Origin: an uncultured Clostridia bacterium
GTDB taxonomy: Bacteria > Bacillota > Clostridia > TANB77 > CAG-508
Assembly (NCBI GenBank): GCA_947624655.1
Contig: CANQLH010000001.1
Span: 1-64,000 of the forward strand
DNA length: 64,000 nt
Direction of reading: 5' to 3'
Every line of letters begins with the position of its first letter. Within the stretch, counting starts at the first letter, position 1. Shown here piece after piece: positions 47,624 to 58,584 of the stretch. A program made the position numbers and the translations under genes. The notes beneath the pieces were generated by a model, which ran no database searches, had not been told where the DNA came from, and saw only the letters and a list, made by a program, of their open reading frames with translations.

Positions 47624-48820
47624 TTACCTTCCTATATGTTCTTTTAATACTTGAACTATATATTTACTTGCTTCATTTGCATTATTATTATTTAAATAAA
47701 CATCATGAAATGCTTCTGCTATTGTTTCATCATATATATAATTACCTGTTTCATCTTTTGCTAATGCATATTCCGAAATTTGGCCACGCCACTCATCAAA
47801 GCCAATACTAGGATTATTGCTTAGATAATTATTATAAGCCTCTTCCAACATTTGTTTTGAAAAATCCCCATTTGCAAAATCTTTATATATATTATAATAA
47901 TTTTGGAATTGATTATCTTCTATTACTATAATAGATTTTGTATAATAATGATTTAATAAAGCAATAAATGAAAGATAATGACCAAATTCATGTGCTACTG
48001 GAGAATACCTAGTAGAATTTTTAGGAAAATGTCCTGCTTTAGAACTTGTCTCAACTGAAGCCTCTATTCTTTCAGGATTTAAAAAGTATTTTGCATTTAA
48101 TTGCACTTGTGTTTTTATAACCCATGGTCTTGTTGTGTTTGTATTTGATGTTCCAAATGTAAATATTGGCATAAATTGTGCTATAACCCCAGATTGTTGC
48201 ATGTCCAAATTTGTTAGTGTTAAATTAGTTAAATACCCTCTTGCACCCGGATACTCTTCATAAATTTTTTTTATTACATTTTCTAATTCCTTAGCAAAAT
48301 CAACATCCATCTCTTTTAGATTAACAGCTGTAATTGAATATTTATTTATTATATCATTTTCTATTTCTATAATTTCTTTTGGATAATCCGCTTTTTTTTG
48401 ATTTAATGAATCTTCACTAATTAATTTATATGCATCATCTACGTTTCTAATAGAAACACCTGTATACACATTATCTGTTACAATGGCTGTACTATATTTA
48501 CTTTTTTTAGTAATTTGTCTATCATTTGATGTTTGTACAGTAGATGTTTGTTCTAAATCACTTTCATTTATACTTGTATCAGCAAAATAATAATTGTTTT
48601 GATTATCATAGACTATATAACACATAAATACTACTAATATCAATACCACAATTAATATTGTTATTAAAATTGGAATGATATTTTTATTATAAACAGATGA
48701 GCTTTTTAAATTATCATTTTGAATTATGTTGTTTGGATTTCCTTGTCTTAAATGATTGCCACATATATTGCAAAATTCTTGATTCGAACTAACTTCGTTT
48801 CCACATTTATTACAAAACAT
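47624..48820 (-). CDS. zinc-ribbon membrane protein with HExxH metallopeptidase-like domain
   Basis: A 398-aa protein. Zinc ribbon MFCNKCGNEVSSNQEFCNICG, membrane helix (IIPILITILIVVLILVVFMCYIVY), then an extracytoplasmic domain containing YSPVAHEFGHYLSFIAL. HEFGH is a gluzincin/zincin-type HExxH site. It may cut envelope or external proteins. The first part matches the layout of the gene at 43821. It opens the operon that runs to the TPR gene. Confidence 0.75.
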   Translation of the reverse strand: MFCNKCGNEVSSNQEFCNICGNHLRQGNPNNIIQNDNLKSSSVYNKNIIPILITILIVVLILVVFMCYIVYDNQNNYYFADTSINESDLEQTSTVQTSNDRQITKKSKYSTAIVTDNVYTGVSIRNVDDAYKLISEDSLNQKKADYPKEIIEIENDIINKYSITAVNLKEMDVDFAKELENVIKKIYEEYPGARGYLTNLTLTNLDMQQSGVIAQFMPIFTFGTSNTNTTRPWVIKTQVQLNAKYFLNPERIEASVETSSKAGHFPKNSTRYSPVAHEFGHYLSFIALLNHYYTKSIIVIEDNQFQNYYNIYKDFANGDFSKQMLEEAYNNYLSNNPSIGFDEWRGQISEYALAKDETGNYIYDETIAEAFHDVYLNNNNANEASKYIVQVLKEHIGR

Positions 48821-48874
48821 AGCTTTTTCCTATCTTTTTATATAAATAAATTATTTAATCTTAAATAAGAAAAC

Positions 48875-49582
48875 TTAAATATCTTCATTATTTAATATTT
48901 TTTGTTGATTTAAAGTTGTAATTTCATATGCTTTTTCTTTTCCTACCATTTTTTCAAGTTTTTTCATTATATCAGGTATGTCTAGATATACTCCTCCTTT
49001 ATGATGACAATCTGATGCCATAAAATGTACTAAATCCTTTTTTAGCAAATGCTTAACTACCTTTTTTGCCTCTTTTCCATATCTACCTGTAATACTACCA
49101 AAATTACATTGCATAAGACACCCTTTATCTATGTATTCTTTTACAATATTAGGGTTATCTTGAACCATCTTATATCTCTCTGGATGAGCCATAATAATCT
49201 TTAATCCCATTGTTTCGCAATGATATCTAACATAATCAAAATAATTAATACTTGTTAGCATTGGTAATTCTACTAAAATATATTTGCTATTTGCTAAAGT
49301 TAATATTTTTTTATCTTTTATTAGCTCTCCTAATTCATTACATATATATATCTCCATTCCAGAATGGAGCTTTACTTCACTCCCAATTTGCTCTTGTAAC
49401 TTATTTTTCCATGTAATTAATTCATTTGGATCTGTTTCATAATTATTTGTCATATAATGTGATGTTAAAATAATATCAGTAAATCCTGCATCTTTAGCTT
49501 CTCTAAAACATTCCAATGTATGCTCCACACTTCTAGAGCCATCATCTACATTAGGAATAAGATGTGAATGTATATCTATCAT
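48875..49582 (-). CDS. cpsB: CpsB-type PHP tyrosine-protein phosphatase
   Basis: A 235-aa PHP-fold phosphatase. The metal-binding motif MIDIHSHLIPNVDDGS opens the protein, followed by IILTSHY, MAHPERY and the terminal MASDCHHKGG, as in CpsB/YwqE. It dephosphorylates the CpsD autokinase and so controls polymer length and export. It is the last gene of the polysaccharide operon, 21 bases downstream of cpsD. Confidence 0.93.
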   Translation of the reverse strand: MIDIHSHLIPNVDDGSRSVEHTLECFREAKDAGFTDIILTSHYMTNNYETDPNELITWKNKLQEQIGSEVKLHSGMEIYICNELGELIKDKKILTLANSKYILVELPMLTSINYFDYVRYHCETMGLKIIMAHPERYKMVQDNPNIVKEYIDKGCLMQCNFGSITGRYGKEAKKVVKHLLKKDLVHFMASDCHHKGGVYLDIPDIMKKLEKMVGKEKAYEITTLNQQKILNNEDI

Positions 49583-49603
49583 ATGTTTAATCCCTCATTT
49601 TTC

Positions 49604-50338
49604 TTATATTATATCATCTATCGTTTCTTTGCTCTCATGTTTACCTTTGTCTCCATAATAATATGCATTATTATATGCCTTTGGAGAAACTGGAATTTTA
49701 TTTAGTACAACTCCTGCTATATTACCTCCAACATTTTGAATTGATCTGATTATCTTTTGAAGGTCTTCTTTCTTTGTAGATTTATGTTCTGCAACTATAA
49801 TGGTTGTGTCTACTATACTTGATAATACAACTGCATCAGTAACTAATAAGCTTGGAGTTCCATCTAATATTATAATATCAAAATTTTCTTTTAAACTATC
49901 AATCATCTTAGTTGTTTGTTCTGTACCTAATAATTCTGCTGGATTTGGTGGTACATTCCCTGCAGGTATTAAATATAGATTTTCTATTTCTGTTGTTTTT
50001 ACATATTTTAAAATTTCTGAACTTTCATCTGATACTAAGTCATCTACTCCTGATAAATAATTAGATAACCCTGGCTTATCTGTTACTTGGAAAAGTGACG
50101 CAAGCCTTCCTTTACGCATGTCTGCATCTACTAATACTACTCTTTTACCAGCCTGTGCAAAAGTTATTGCTAAATTTGATGAAATCATACTTTTGCCTTC
50201 ACCTGGTTTTGTAGATGTTACTACAATAGTTCTTAAATTTTTCTTAGAATTCATAAATAATATATTTGTTCTTAAAGTTCTAAACATTTCTGCCGTAGGA
50301 GATTTTGGATTCTTTTCAACTATCAATTCATTTTTCAT
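49604..50338 (-). CDS. cpsD: CpsD-type bacterial tyrosine kinase
   Basis: A 244-aa BY-kinase. Walker A VTSTKPGEGKSMISSNLA, Walker A-prime VVLVDADMRKGRLASLF and Walker B FDIIILDGTPSLL are clear. The C-terminus has the Tyr cluster NNAYYYGD, probably the autophosphorylated tail. Its start overlaps cpsC by four bases, giving the membrane adaptor/kinase pair. Confidence 0.93.
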   Translation of the reverse strand: MKNELIVEKNPKSPTAEMFRTLRTNILFMNSKKNLRTIVVTSTKPGEGKSMISSNLAITFAQAGKRVVLVDADMRKGRLASLFQVTDKPGLSNYLSGVDDLVSDESSEILKYVKTTEIENLYLIPAGNVPPNPAELLGTEQTTKMIDSLKENFDIIILDGTPSLLVTDAVVLSSIVDTTIIVAEHKSTKKEDLQKIIRSIQNVGGNIAGVVLNKIPVSPKAYNNAYYYGDKGKHESKETIDDII

Positions 50339-51054
50339 TTCTTCTTACCTCCCTTTTTTATTTTAAATTCCTCTTCATAATCTGGAATAGAAGTTAAAAC
50401 AAATAATCCTGTACATTTTTCAATATCTTGTTCTGTTTTTACAGTGTTATCTAACAAATTAATTATTAAAACGCAAACAATAGATATTACAGCACCTATA
50501 AAAGCAAATAAAACTATATCTTTTATATGATTAACATTACTTGGATTTGCTGGAACCTCTGCTTCATCTAAGACATATGTATTACTTAGTTTATATATTT
50601 CTGCTATTTTCTCACAAAATACTTTTGCTACTTCATTTGCTAGCTTTGCTGCATATTCTGGATCTTCATGTTTTACTTTTATTTCTATGACTTCTGTTTC
50701 ATTAACCGTACCAACAGAAATCCTATTCCTTATATCATTAATTTGATCATGACTTATCTCGAGATTATCTGCCACTTTTTCTAATACAGCATTTCTCTTT
50801 AATATATCAATATATGTTGAAACTAATTTTGAATTCATTGTTAAATCTGTCGCTGTAATTGCGCTTTCTCCTGTTTGGGTAGATGTTGTAGAATTTTGCA
50901 CTAATAATAAACTTGTTACTGCTGTATATTCGGGTACAACATAGAAATATGAATATAGGAAACCAATAATTGTAAATACTATTACTATTGCTATTATTTG
51001 TAGTTTCCTATTCCAAAATATTGAAAATAATTCTCTTAAATCTAGCTCTTCCAT
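50335..51054 (-). CDS. cpsC: Wzz/CpsC-type chain-length regulator
   Basis: A 239-aa protein with two membrane helices (residues 18-38 and about 176-200) flanking an extracytoplasmic coiled-coil region, and the Wzz signature LRELFSIFWNRKLQIIAIV. The proline-containing motif before the second helix (AEVPANPSNVNHIKD) fits the family. It is the activating partner of CpsD. An AT-rich promoter-like gap of 71 bases lies upstream. Confidence 0.9.
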   Translation of the reverse strand: MEELDLRELFSIFWNRKLQIIAIVIVFTIIGFLYSYFYVVPEYTAVTSLLLVQNSTTSTQTGESAITATDLTMNSKLVSTYIDILKRNAVLEKVADNLEISHDQINDIRNRISVGTVNETEVIEIKVKHEDPEYAAKLANEVAKVFCEKIAEIYKLSNTYVLDEAEVPANPSNVNHIKDIVLFAFIGAVISIVCVLIINLLDNTVKTEQDIEKCTGLFVLTSIPDYEEEFKIKKGGKKK

Positions 51055-51125
51055 ACATTTTCCTTTCTTTTGTTGATTTTATACATATATAATATTGTAT
51101 AATTGTCTTAATTATTATACATATT

Positions 51126-51647
51126 TTAATGACTTTTTTCAACTATTTTTTTGCATTTATTTAATTTTTTCATTATATGCGAAATAATGGCTATAATCAG
51201 CATACATAACACGATTCCTGATATAACGCCAAAGCTGTCTAATAATACATCTTGTACCATTGGTCCCCTTCCAGGTACAAAGCTTTGGTGTACTTCGTCT
51301 GATATAGCATAGATAAGTCCCACTCCAAAACTTATTCCGCTTCTTTTAATTTGCTTTAAATTATATGTTACCATAAGTAACATCATAAGAAAGCCTACTA
51401 ATGCATATAACGTATAATGAGCAAGTTTTCTTATAAATGTTTCTATTTTAGATAATATATTTTCCTTTTCTGGCTCATCTAACTGCTGTATATGCTTTAT
51501 ATTTTTAGTTATTTCATATGTTATCTTCCTACTTAATCCTCCTGATACTTCACTTGTTTGATTCGAGAAACTAAATATAGTCACAAATAAAGCTAATAAA
51601 CAGCAAATTATTATTGCTCTAAATATATTTATTTTCAACTTTTTCAT
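51126..51647 (-). CDS. VanZ-family membrane protein
   Basis: A 173-aa protein with several membrane helices and the VanZ motifs FVTIFSFSNQTSEVSGGLS, KLAHYTLYALVGFLMM and DEVHQSFVPGRGPMVQDVLLDSFG. VanZ-like proteins occur in polysaccharide loci, with a role that is not settled. I choose the ATG at 51647, with AAAGG nearby. The longer reading would overlap the dehydrogenase gene by 47 bases. Confidence 0.83.
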   Translation of the reverse strand: MKKLKINIFRAIIICCLLALFVTIFSFSNQTSEVSGGLSRKITYEITKNIKHIQQLDEPEKENILSKIETFIRKLAHYTLYALVGFLMMLLMVTYNLKQIKRSGISFGVGLIYAISDEVHQSFVPGRGPMVQDVLLDSFGVISGIVLCMLIIAIISHIMKKLNKCKKIVEKSH

Positions 51648-51666
51648 ATCCTTTACTTTTATTACT

Positions 51667-52833
51667 CTAATCCCTACTATACAAATCTCTAGTATAAATT
51701 TTATATTGTACATCTTTTATATTCTTATCTATTCTATTTGCAAGTACAACATCTGCTATATCCTTAAATTCATTCAAATCTTTTATTACTTTACAATCAT
51801 TAAACATATCAGATTTAAGTGTTGGTTCATATATTACCACATTAATATTATAATATTTTAATCTTTCTATGATTCCCTGTATTGCACTTGCTCTAAAATT
51901 ATCTGAATCTGTTTTCATTGTTAGTCTATATATTCCAACAACATTTGGTCTTCTTCTAAGTATCATTCGAGTAATATGTTCTTTTCTTGTATCATTAGAT
52001 TTTACTATTGCCTCTATTAAATTTTGTGGCACTTTGTTATAGTTTGCAAGTAATTGCTTTGTATCCTTTGGCAAACAGTATCCTCCATATCCAAAAGATG
52101 GGTTATTATAGTGATTACCAATTCTTGTATCTAAACATACTCCTTCAATTATATCTCTGGTATTTAATCCATTTAACTCTGCATATGTATCTAATTCATT
52201 GAAATATGATACTCTTAAAGCAAGATATGTATTTGCAAATAACTTTACTGCTTCTGCCTCCGTACTATTCATATATTTAATAACAATATCTTCTTTTAAA
52301 GCACAATCTTTTAGTAGGTTTGCAAATGTTTCTGCTCTTTTACTTTTTTCTCCAACTATTATTCTTGAAGGATATAGATTATCATATAGAGCTCGTCCTT
52401 CTCTTAGGAACTCTGGTGAAAACATTATATTATCTATATCATATTTCTTTTTCATTTCTTTAATAAATCCAACTGGTATTGTAGATTTTACTACCATAGT
52501 TGTATCTATTCCCATGCTTTTAACTTTTTGTATAATATCTTCAACACTAGATGTATCAAAATGATTAGTTTCATCATCATAGTTAGTTGGTGTACTTATT
52601 ACAATATATTCTGCTCCATCAAATGCATCTTTATAATCTAATGTTGCTCTTAAATTTAGATTTTTGTTTTGTAAATACTCCTCTATTTCTTTATCTTTTA
52701 TTGGTGATATTCTATTATTTATCATATCTACCTTTTCTTTTATTATATCTAGAGCAACTACTTCATTTTTTTGACTTAATAATGTTGCTATAGATAGTCC
52801 TACATATCCTGTTCCTGCTATTGCGATTTTCAT
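51667..52833 (-). CDS. ugd: UDP-glucose 6-dehydrogenase
   Basis: A 388-aa enzyme oxidising UDP-glucose to UDP-glucuronate. NAD-binding [19 protein letters not shown] starts the protein, and the catalytic Cys is in [25 protein letters not shown] and FSPEFLREG are conserved. Its product feeds the neighbouring UDP-glucuronate 4-epimerase. A GGGAG site precedes the ATG. Confidence 0.95.
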   Translation of the reverse strand: MKIAIAGTGYVGLSIATLLSQKNEVVALDIIKEKVDMINNRISPIKDKEIEEYLQNKNLNLRATLDYKDAFDGAEYIVISTPTNYDDETNHFDTSSVEDIIQKVKSMGIDTTMVVKSTIPVGFIKEMKKKYDIDNIMFSPEFLREGRALYDNLYPSRIIVGEKSKRAETFANLLKDCALKEDIVIKYMNSTEAEAVKLFANTYLALRVSYFNELDTYAELNGLNTRDIIEGVCLDTRIGNHYNNPSFGYGGYCLPKDTKQLLANYNKVPQNLIEAIVKSNDTRKEHITRMILRRRPNVVGIYRLTMKTDSDNFRASAIQGIIERLKYYNINVVIYEPTLKSDMFNDCKVIKDLNEFKDIADVVLANRIDKNIKDVQYKIYTRDLYSRD

Positions 52834-52852
52834 TTTTTTCTCCCTCTATTAA

Positions 52853-53389
52853 TCACATTTGAAATTTTATAAACGTATTATCTTTTGGCTTTTCGTGTCT
52901 AATAATTCTATTTTCCCCTAATACTACTGTTGAATTATCAGGTAAATCTTTAACAACTACACAATTTGCACCAATTCTACAATTATTTCCAATTCTAACA
53001 TTTCCAATAATTTTAGCTCCTGCTCCAATATACACATTATCTCCAATAGTAGGTGCACCTCTATTTTTACTATCTGCTAAAGTATTTGAGCCTATTGTTA
53101 CTTGTTGAAATGTAACACAATTTTTTCCTATCTTAGCTCCTTTGGAAATAAATATTCCATTTAAACCGTGAGGAAAAACTATTGGATTACTAATTTCATT
53201 AACAATTGGTATATAACAATTATATTTTCTTTCTATCTTATTTATATCTAATTTATATTTCAATACTAGTAATATGTTTCCACTATTTTTTGTTTTATAT
53301 AACCTTACATAATTATATTTTTTCCAAAATGTTTCTATTGGATCTTTTTTAAATTTTTTATATATAGATTTTATTAGACCGTAGAACAA
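52853..53389 (-). CDS. CysE/LbH-type O-acetyltransferase with an upstream (GA)18 tract
   Basis: A left-handed beta-helix acetyltransferase of about 178 aa: FPHGLNGIFISKGAKIGKNC, GAPTIGDNVYIGAGAKIIGNVRIG and GANCVVVKDL are hexapeptide repeats, typical of serine or polysaccharide O-acetyltransferases. The only start in the annotated frame is TTG 53389 with a poor ribosome site. Its frame is open through the dinucleotide tract at 53419-53454. An ATG at 53481 with an AAGGA site is in frame only when the tract has 17 or 20 units rather than 18. Phase-variable expression is therefore likely. Confidence 0.8.
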   Translation of the reverse strand: MFYGLIKSIYKKFKKDPIETFWKKYNYVRLYKTKNSGNILLVLKYKLDINKIERKYNCYIPIVNEISNPIVFPHGLNGIFISKGAKIGKNCVTFQQVTIGSNTLADSKNRGAPTIGDNVYIGAGAKIIGNVRIGNNCRIGANCVVVKDLPDNSTVVLGENRIIRHEKPKDNTFIKFQM

Positions 53390-53415
53390 AGTGTTTTTTT
53401 CTTTGTCCCCTAGAT

Positions 53416-53457
<42 letters not shown>

Positions 53458-53502
53458 AGCCTCAATGGTTTCGTGTTTCATTGTTTCTTCTTTTCCTTCT
53501 TT

Positions 53503-54555
53503 CTAATAATAAATATAAAATTCCTTATACCATTCAGCAAACTTTCTTAGACCTTCTCTTAATGATGTATTTGGTTTAAATCCATAATCTCTTTCAAGTG
53601 GTGTTGTATCTGCATATGTTACAGGCACATCTCCCGGTTGCATTGCAACTAACTCTTTATGTGCTTCAAAGTCATAATTTTTTGGTAAAACTTCTGCTCT
53701 TACTAACTCTTCTTGTAGTATACTTACAAAGTTTAATAAGTTTTCTGGATTGTTATTACCAATATTATACACTGCATATGGTGGTATTGGCAAGCCATCT
53801 TCGCCATTTTTCTTTTCTGGAGCTCCTTGCATTACTCTAATTATACCTTCTACAATATCATCTATGTAAGTGAAATCTCTTTTGCAATTTCCATAGTTAA
53901 ATATTTTAATTGTTTCTCCTTTTATTAGCTTATTTGTAAATCCAAAGTATGCCATATCTGGTCTTCCTGCTGGTCCATATACCGTAAAGAATCTCAAGCC
54001 TGTTGATGGTATGTTATATAATTTTGAATAACAATGTGCTAGTAATTCATTGCTTTTCTTTGTTGCTGCATATAAACTTACAGGATTGTCTACTTTATCA
54101 TCTGTAGAAAATGGAACTTTGGTATTTCCACCATATACTGAACTACTAGATGCATATACTAAATGTTCAACTGGATAATTTCTACAAGCTTCAAGAATAT
54201 TATAAAACCCAATTATATTTGAGGTAATATATGCATCAGGATTAGTAATTGAATATCTAACCCCTGCTTGTGCTGCTAAGTTAACTATAACACTTGGTTT
54301 ATACTCTTCAAAAATACTATCTATTAATTTTTTATCTGATAAATCTCCTTTAATAAATGTATAATTTTTAAAGACTTCTAGTTCTTTAAGTCTTGCTTCT
54401 TTAAGTTTTACATCATAATAATCATTCATATTATCTAATCCAATTATTTTTATTCCTTCAACTTCTTGAAGTAATCTTTTAGCCAAATATGAGCCTATAA
54501 AACCTGATGTTCCTGTTATAAATACGTTTTTATTCTCTAAATTAATTTTTTTCAT
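53503..54555 (-). CDS. UDP-glucuronate 4-epimerase-like NAD-dependent epimerase
   Basis: A 350-aa short-chain dehydrogenase/reductase. The Rossmann motif VFITGTSGFIGSYLA, then DNMNDYYDVKLKEARLKEL, is the pattern of UDP-glucuronate epimerases. Catalytic elements SSSVYGGN and YAATKKSNE with Tyr and Lys are present. It would convert UDP-GlcA, made by the neighbouring dehydrogenase, to UDP-GalA. I use the second ATG of the MM start, which has better spacing from AGGA. Confidence 0.88.
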   Translation of the reverse strand: MKKINLENKNVFITGTSGFIGSYLAKRLLQEVEGIKIIGLDNMNDYYDVKLKEARLKELEVFKNYTFIKGDLSDKKLIDSIFEEYKPSVIVNLAAQAGVRYSITNPDAYITSNIIGFYNILEACRNYPVEHLVYASSSSVYGGNTKVPFSTDDKVDNPVSLYAATKKSNELLAHCYSKLYNIPSTGLRFFTVYGPAGRPDMAYFGFTNKLIKGETIKIFNYGNCKRDFTYIDDIVEGIIRVMQGAPEKKNGEDGLPIPPYAVYNIGNNNPENLLNFVSILQEELVRAEVLPKNYDFEAHKELVAMQPGDVPVTYADTTPLERDYGFKPNTSLREGLRKFAEWYKEFYIYY

Positions 54556-54617
54556 CATTTCTTCCTACTTAATCCTCTTTCATATTCTTTACTTATATAA
54601 TGCAATCTCTTATTTTT

Positions 54618-55722
54618 TTAATTTAACTCTTTTTTCACACAATTTAAAGCTTGTTCAATTACTTTGTCCATATCATAATACTTGTATTGTCCGAGCCTTC
54701 CTCCAAATATTACTTTTTCGTCTTTATCTGCTAGCTTCCTATACTTTTCATAAAGTGCATTATTTTTTTCGTCATTAATAGGATAATATGGTTCTTTTGT
54801 TCTATCCCATTTATCTGAATATTCTCGTGAAATAACTGTTTTTGGCTGAGTTCCAAACTCAAAATGCTTATGCTCAATTATTCTTGTATATGGAACTTCA
54901 TATTCTGTATAATTTACTACTGCATTTCCTTGATAATTTTCCTTATCTAATATCTCTGTTTCAAATCTTACACTTCTATATTCTAACTCTCCAAAGCAGT
55001 AATTATAATATTCATCAATTGCACCTGTAAATATTATCTTATTCGCAATATTTTCAAATTCTTCTCTGTTATCAAAATAATTACAATTTAACTTAACTTC
55101 AATTCCTTCTAGCATCTTTTCTACTATTCCGAGTATATCCGCCTATTGGAATTCCTTGATACAAATCATTAAAATAATTATTATCGTATGTAAATCTAAC
55201 GGGCAATCTCTTTATAATAAAGCTAGGTAATTCTGTTGCCTTTTTTCCCCACTGTTTTTCTGTATACCCTTTTACTAATTTCTCATATATTGTTTTTCCC
55301 ACTAATTTTATAGCCTGCTCTTCTAAATTTTGAGGTTCTTCTATATTAGTTGCTTTTAATTCATCTTCTATCTTTGCTTTTGCTTCATCAGGTGTAAATA
55401 CTCCCCAAAGCTTATTAAAGGTATTCATATTAAATGGCATATTATATACCTCATTTTTATATCTTGCAATCGGCGAGTTCGTATACCTATTAAATTCTGC
55501 AAATTGATTAATGTATTCCCATATACTTTTATTACTTGTATGAAATATATGAGCACCATATTTATGTACATTTATATCTTCTATCTTTTCTGTATAAATG
55601 TTTCCTGCTATATGTGTGCGTTTATCTATTACTAGGCATTTCTTCCCTCTTTTATTTGCTTCATAAGCAAATATTGCTCCAAATAATCCTGCTCCAACTA
55701 TAAGATAATCATATTTTTCCAT
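54618..55722 (-). CDS. glf: UDP-galactopyranose mutase (one CGG frameshift)
   Basis: A 367-aa flavoenzyme after skipping C at CGG 55131, making UDP-galactofuranose. FAD motif DYLIVGAGLFGAIFAYEA, then HKYGAHIFHTSNKSIWEYINQF and PIGGYTGIVEKMLEG in place of the broken PIGGYTRNSRKDARRN. The C-terminus has GGRLGQYKYYDMDKVIEQAL. The joined length equals the family norm of about 370. The adjacent GT2 protein at 62034 looks like a galactofuranosyltransferase, so the polymer probably contains galactofuranose. Confidence 0.93.
55129..55131 (-). other. in-frame CGG, +1 frameshift site 19 (glf)
   Basis: ACT CGG AAT becomes ACT GGA ATA, giving PIGGYTGIVEKML and joining both halves of the mutase. Confidence 0.92.
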
Positions 55723-55763
55723 AACTTTCTCCTTATTATATATATTTCATTTACTTTGCATAA

Positions 55764-56523
55764 CTATATTTTACAATATTCCACTTTTATACCTAATTTT
55801 TCTATTTTCCTTTTAATTTCATATACTTTTGTATCACTAATTTCTTCAAATTCTGGCATTACTTTACCAAGTGTCTTATACTTTTTCTCTCCTAGTCTGT
55901 GTATCTTAAATATTTCAACCTTTAATGGTTTATATATATTTAAAATTTCTAATATTTTTTTCATATTTGCATCCGTCACCGTATATTTAGGTACTAATGG
56001 TATCCTAAATATGACATTACAATTATTTTCAAATACTTTCTTTATATTCTTCAAGAACAATTCTACATTCCCATTTATTTTATCAACATTATCTTCATCT
56101 AAAATTTTTATATCAATAATGAATTCATCAACATATTTAATTGCAATATCAACAAGATGTTCTGACACTGTTAGAGAACTTTCTATACATACATTTATTT
56201 TCTGTTCTTTTAGACGTTGTAATAATGATTCTATCTTTTCAAATTGCAATAAGCAATCTCCTCCTGAAAAAGTTACTCCACCCCCATTTTCAAAAAACCC
56301 GCTTGTCCTTGAGTATTTCTTTTTCTAACTCCTCTAATGTTATCTCATATCCATAAGTTCCTTTTTCATTCTCATATTCATATGGTATAATATTAAATTC
56401 TAAATTCTCAGGATTAGAACACCAGGGGCATCTTAAATTACATCCTTTGAAAAATACTGTCGTTCTTATCCCTGGTCCATCATGCAAAGAAAATCTTTGT
56501 ATATCACTAACTATTACTTTCAC
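55764..56523 (-). CDS. glycyl radical enzyme activase, PflA-like radical SAM (one CGG frameshift)
   Basis: A 252-aa radical SAM protein after skipping C at CGG 56301. The start is GTG 56523. It has [28 protein letters not shown] with the CxxxCxxC cluster, and [18 protein letters not shown], the conserved GGGVTxSGG motif reached only after the skip. It installs the glycyl radical on the partner enzyme encoded directly upstream, and the two genes overlap by 17 bases. It lacks the extra ferredoxin-like domain of longer activases. Confidence 0.9.
56299..56301 (-). other. in-frame CGG, +1 frameshift site 20 (activase)
   Basis: AAG CGG GTT becomes AAG GGG TTT, giving [17 protein letters not shown]. 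This is the only site in which the codon after the skip is GGG. Confidence 0.9.
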
Positions 56524-58537
56524 TTTTTAATGCCCTTTCAATTATATAGTCCTTATATTCATCTGGTAAATCTTTAAAATATGCACTAAATCCCCATACC
56601 CTTACAATTAAATTTGGAAATTTATCAGGATTTTTTCTTGCTTCTATTAATGTTGCACTACTTACTACATTCATTTGCATTTCAAAGAACCCAATTTTTA
56701 TACTTGCCATTAAAAAATCTGTAAACTTTGCAAAATTATCACTTATGAAGTTTGGCGATATAAAGAAATCAACTACATTACCATTAAATCTATTTTCGCC
56801 ATAATTTAATTTAGACGCGAATTGAATAAGCTCTGTATAAGCATTAGAGCTATCACACGAAATATGTACTCCAAATGGTTCTCCATTTTTTCTGCCATCA
56901 AAAGAAGCTTTTAGATTTTTTCCTGAAGAAATATAATTAGGTGAACTTAGTCCAAATTTATATCTACCTCCTAATGGATTTTTGTATTTTTCTATTTCAT
57001 TAGACATAATCTTTATGATGTCATTACTTAATTGTATTACTTCCTCATTGTCAGTCCCATATTTTGCTGTTTGACCTTTTAATTTTTTTAACAATTCATC
57101 ATTGTTTTCAAAGTTTTGCTTTCTAATTTCATTTAGTTCACTAAAAGTATATTCTTTATTTCTAAAGACAAATTCATCTATATTCATAATAGAATTAACT
57201 AAATTGGATAAGCCAACTCCTGTAAGTCCATAATTATTATATATTGCACCACCTTGTGAAATATCTTGATTCCTTTTTATACATTCATCTGTCAGTAATG
57301 AAAGAATTGGATCTCTTTCCCATTTTTCACTATTAATTGTTTTTATTAAATTATCTACATATTCTTTAGCATACTTTTTATATAGCTCAATTAATTGTTT
57401 TTTATTTGTTATATTAGTAAGTTTTTCATTTTCAATTAAATTTTGAAATGGTTTAATAAAAACAAGTCCTGATATATTATTTGCATCTAATGATTTTCCT
57501 ATAATATATGGTTCCCAACAAGCTGATGTTCCATAATTATATGCATCTTCCTTTTTATATCCAAAATCAATCAATTTTGGAATAATAACATCATCATTTG
57601 CAAACAACGGGCAACCAATCCCCGTTTGTATACACTCCAAAGATTTTTCAATTAAATCTTTAGGCACATCTTTACTTACTCTTAAAAGTATTTTTGGATC
57701 TGGAACATTTATTTTCTTTAATTCCTCAATAAACATATATGTTAGTTCATTATATTGATAATTACCATTTACGCCTTTTCCTCCTAATTCTATAATTTGT
57801 CCCGTATCTCCCATTAATACATTACTCTTAAAATAATAATACTTATGTAATGTAAGCATAAATTCTTTTATAAGCTCCCTTGCTTCTTCTTTTGTTATAA
57901 CTCCTTGTTTTATATCATTCTCATAATATCCATATAACATTATATCTAATCTTCCTAAGCCATTTAACGTATGACTTGTTTGCCATAACAATTGATTAAA
58001 GAACAATATTCTTTGCAAAGCCTCATAAAAGCTTTTAGCATTCCCCTGTTTTATATTTTTAAAATTCTCAATAATCTTTTCATCCACATTATGGTTAGTT
58101 AAAAATTTTATTATTCTATCTATTAATATTTCTATTCCTTCTATTGTTTCCAATTCATTCTCATAAAATTTTTCTTCCACTTTATTATTTTCTACTAATT
58201 TTTTTAAATCTAACAATGAATTATTTAATATTTTGCTGTAATCTACAGTAATATTTCCTAAAATCATATTTTCTCTATACACAGTTTTTAATACATCTAG
58301 GCTATAATAAAATTTATCATTTTTCGAATACTCGTCTAAGCTTACTTTAGAAAACAATTTTTTTAAACTTTTTCCTTTTTCTTTTTCCTTATATACTTTT
58401 GTAATGAAGAAACATTTAGCTAGTTTAATTATATATAAGCTCTTATCCTTTCTATATAACTTGTTACATATTTGTCTTGAAAAATATAATTTGTCAAATA
58501 GCCTTTTACCTAATATTTTTTGTATTAATTCTTTCAT
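56507..58537 (-). CDS. glycyl radical enzyme of unknown substrate
   Basis: About 676 aa from ATG 58537 (GGGGAC site). The catalytic Cys lies in [13 protein letters not shown], and the glycyl radical Gly in [15 protein letters not shown] (near residue 649), as in the pyruvate formate-lyase superfamily. The motifs differ from those of pyruvate formate-lyase itself, so the substrate is not clear. Its activase is encoded next. Its location inside a polysaccharide locus, between flippase/transferase genes and glf, suggests action on a sugar or a side group, though this is inference. Activity would be limited to anaerobic conditions. Confidence 0.85.
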   Translation of the reverse strand: MKELIQKILGKRLFDKLYFSRQICNKLYRKDKSLYIIKLAKCFFITKVYKEKEKGKSLKKLFSKVSLDEYSKNDKFYYSLDVLKTVYRENMILGNITVDYSKILNNSLLDLKKLVENNKVEEKFYENELETIEGIEILIDRIIKFLTNHNVDEKIIENFKNIKQGNAKSFYEALQRILFFNQLLWQTSHTLNGLGRLDIMLYGYYENDIKQGVITKEEARELIKEFMLTLHKYYYFKSNVLMGDTGQIIELGGKGVNGNYQYNELTYMFIEELKKINVPDPKILLRVSKDVPKDLIEKSLECIQTGIGCPLFANDDVIIPKLIDFGYKKEDAYNYGTSACWEPYIIGKSLDANNISGLVFIKPFQNLIENEKLTNITNKKQLIELYKKYAKEYVDNLIKTINSEKWERDPILSLLTDECIKRNQDISQGGAIYNNYGLTGVGLSNLVNSIMNIDEFVFRNKEYTFSELNEIRKQNFENNDELLKKLKGQTAKYGTDNEEVIQLSNDIIKIMSNEIEKYKNPLGGRYKFGLSSPNYISSGKNLKASFDGRKNGEPFGVHISCDSSNAYTELIQFASKLNYGENRFNGNVVDFFISPNFISDNFAKFTDFLMASIKIGFFEMQMNVVSSATLIEARKNPDKFPNLIVRVWGFSAYFKDLPDEYKDYIIERALKSESNS

Positions 58538-58584
58538 TTTTAGTCCCCCAATAATTTTATTTATATTCTTCATTTGTTTCTTTA

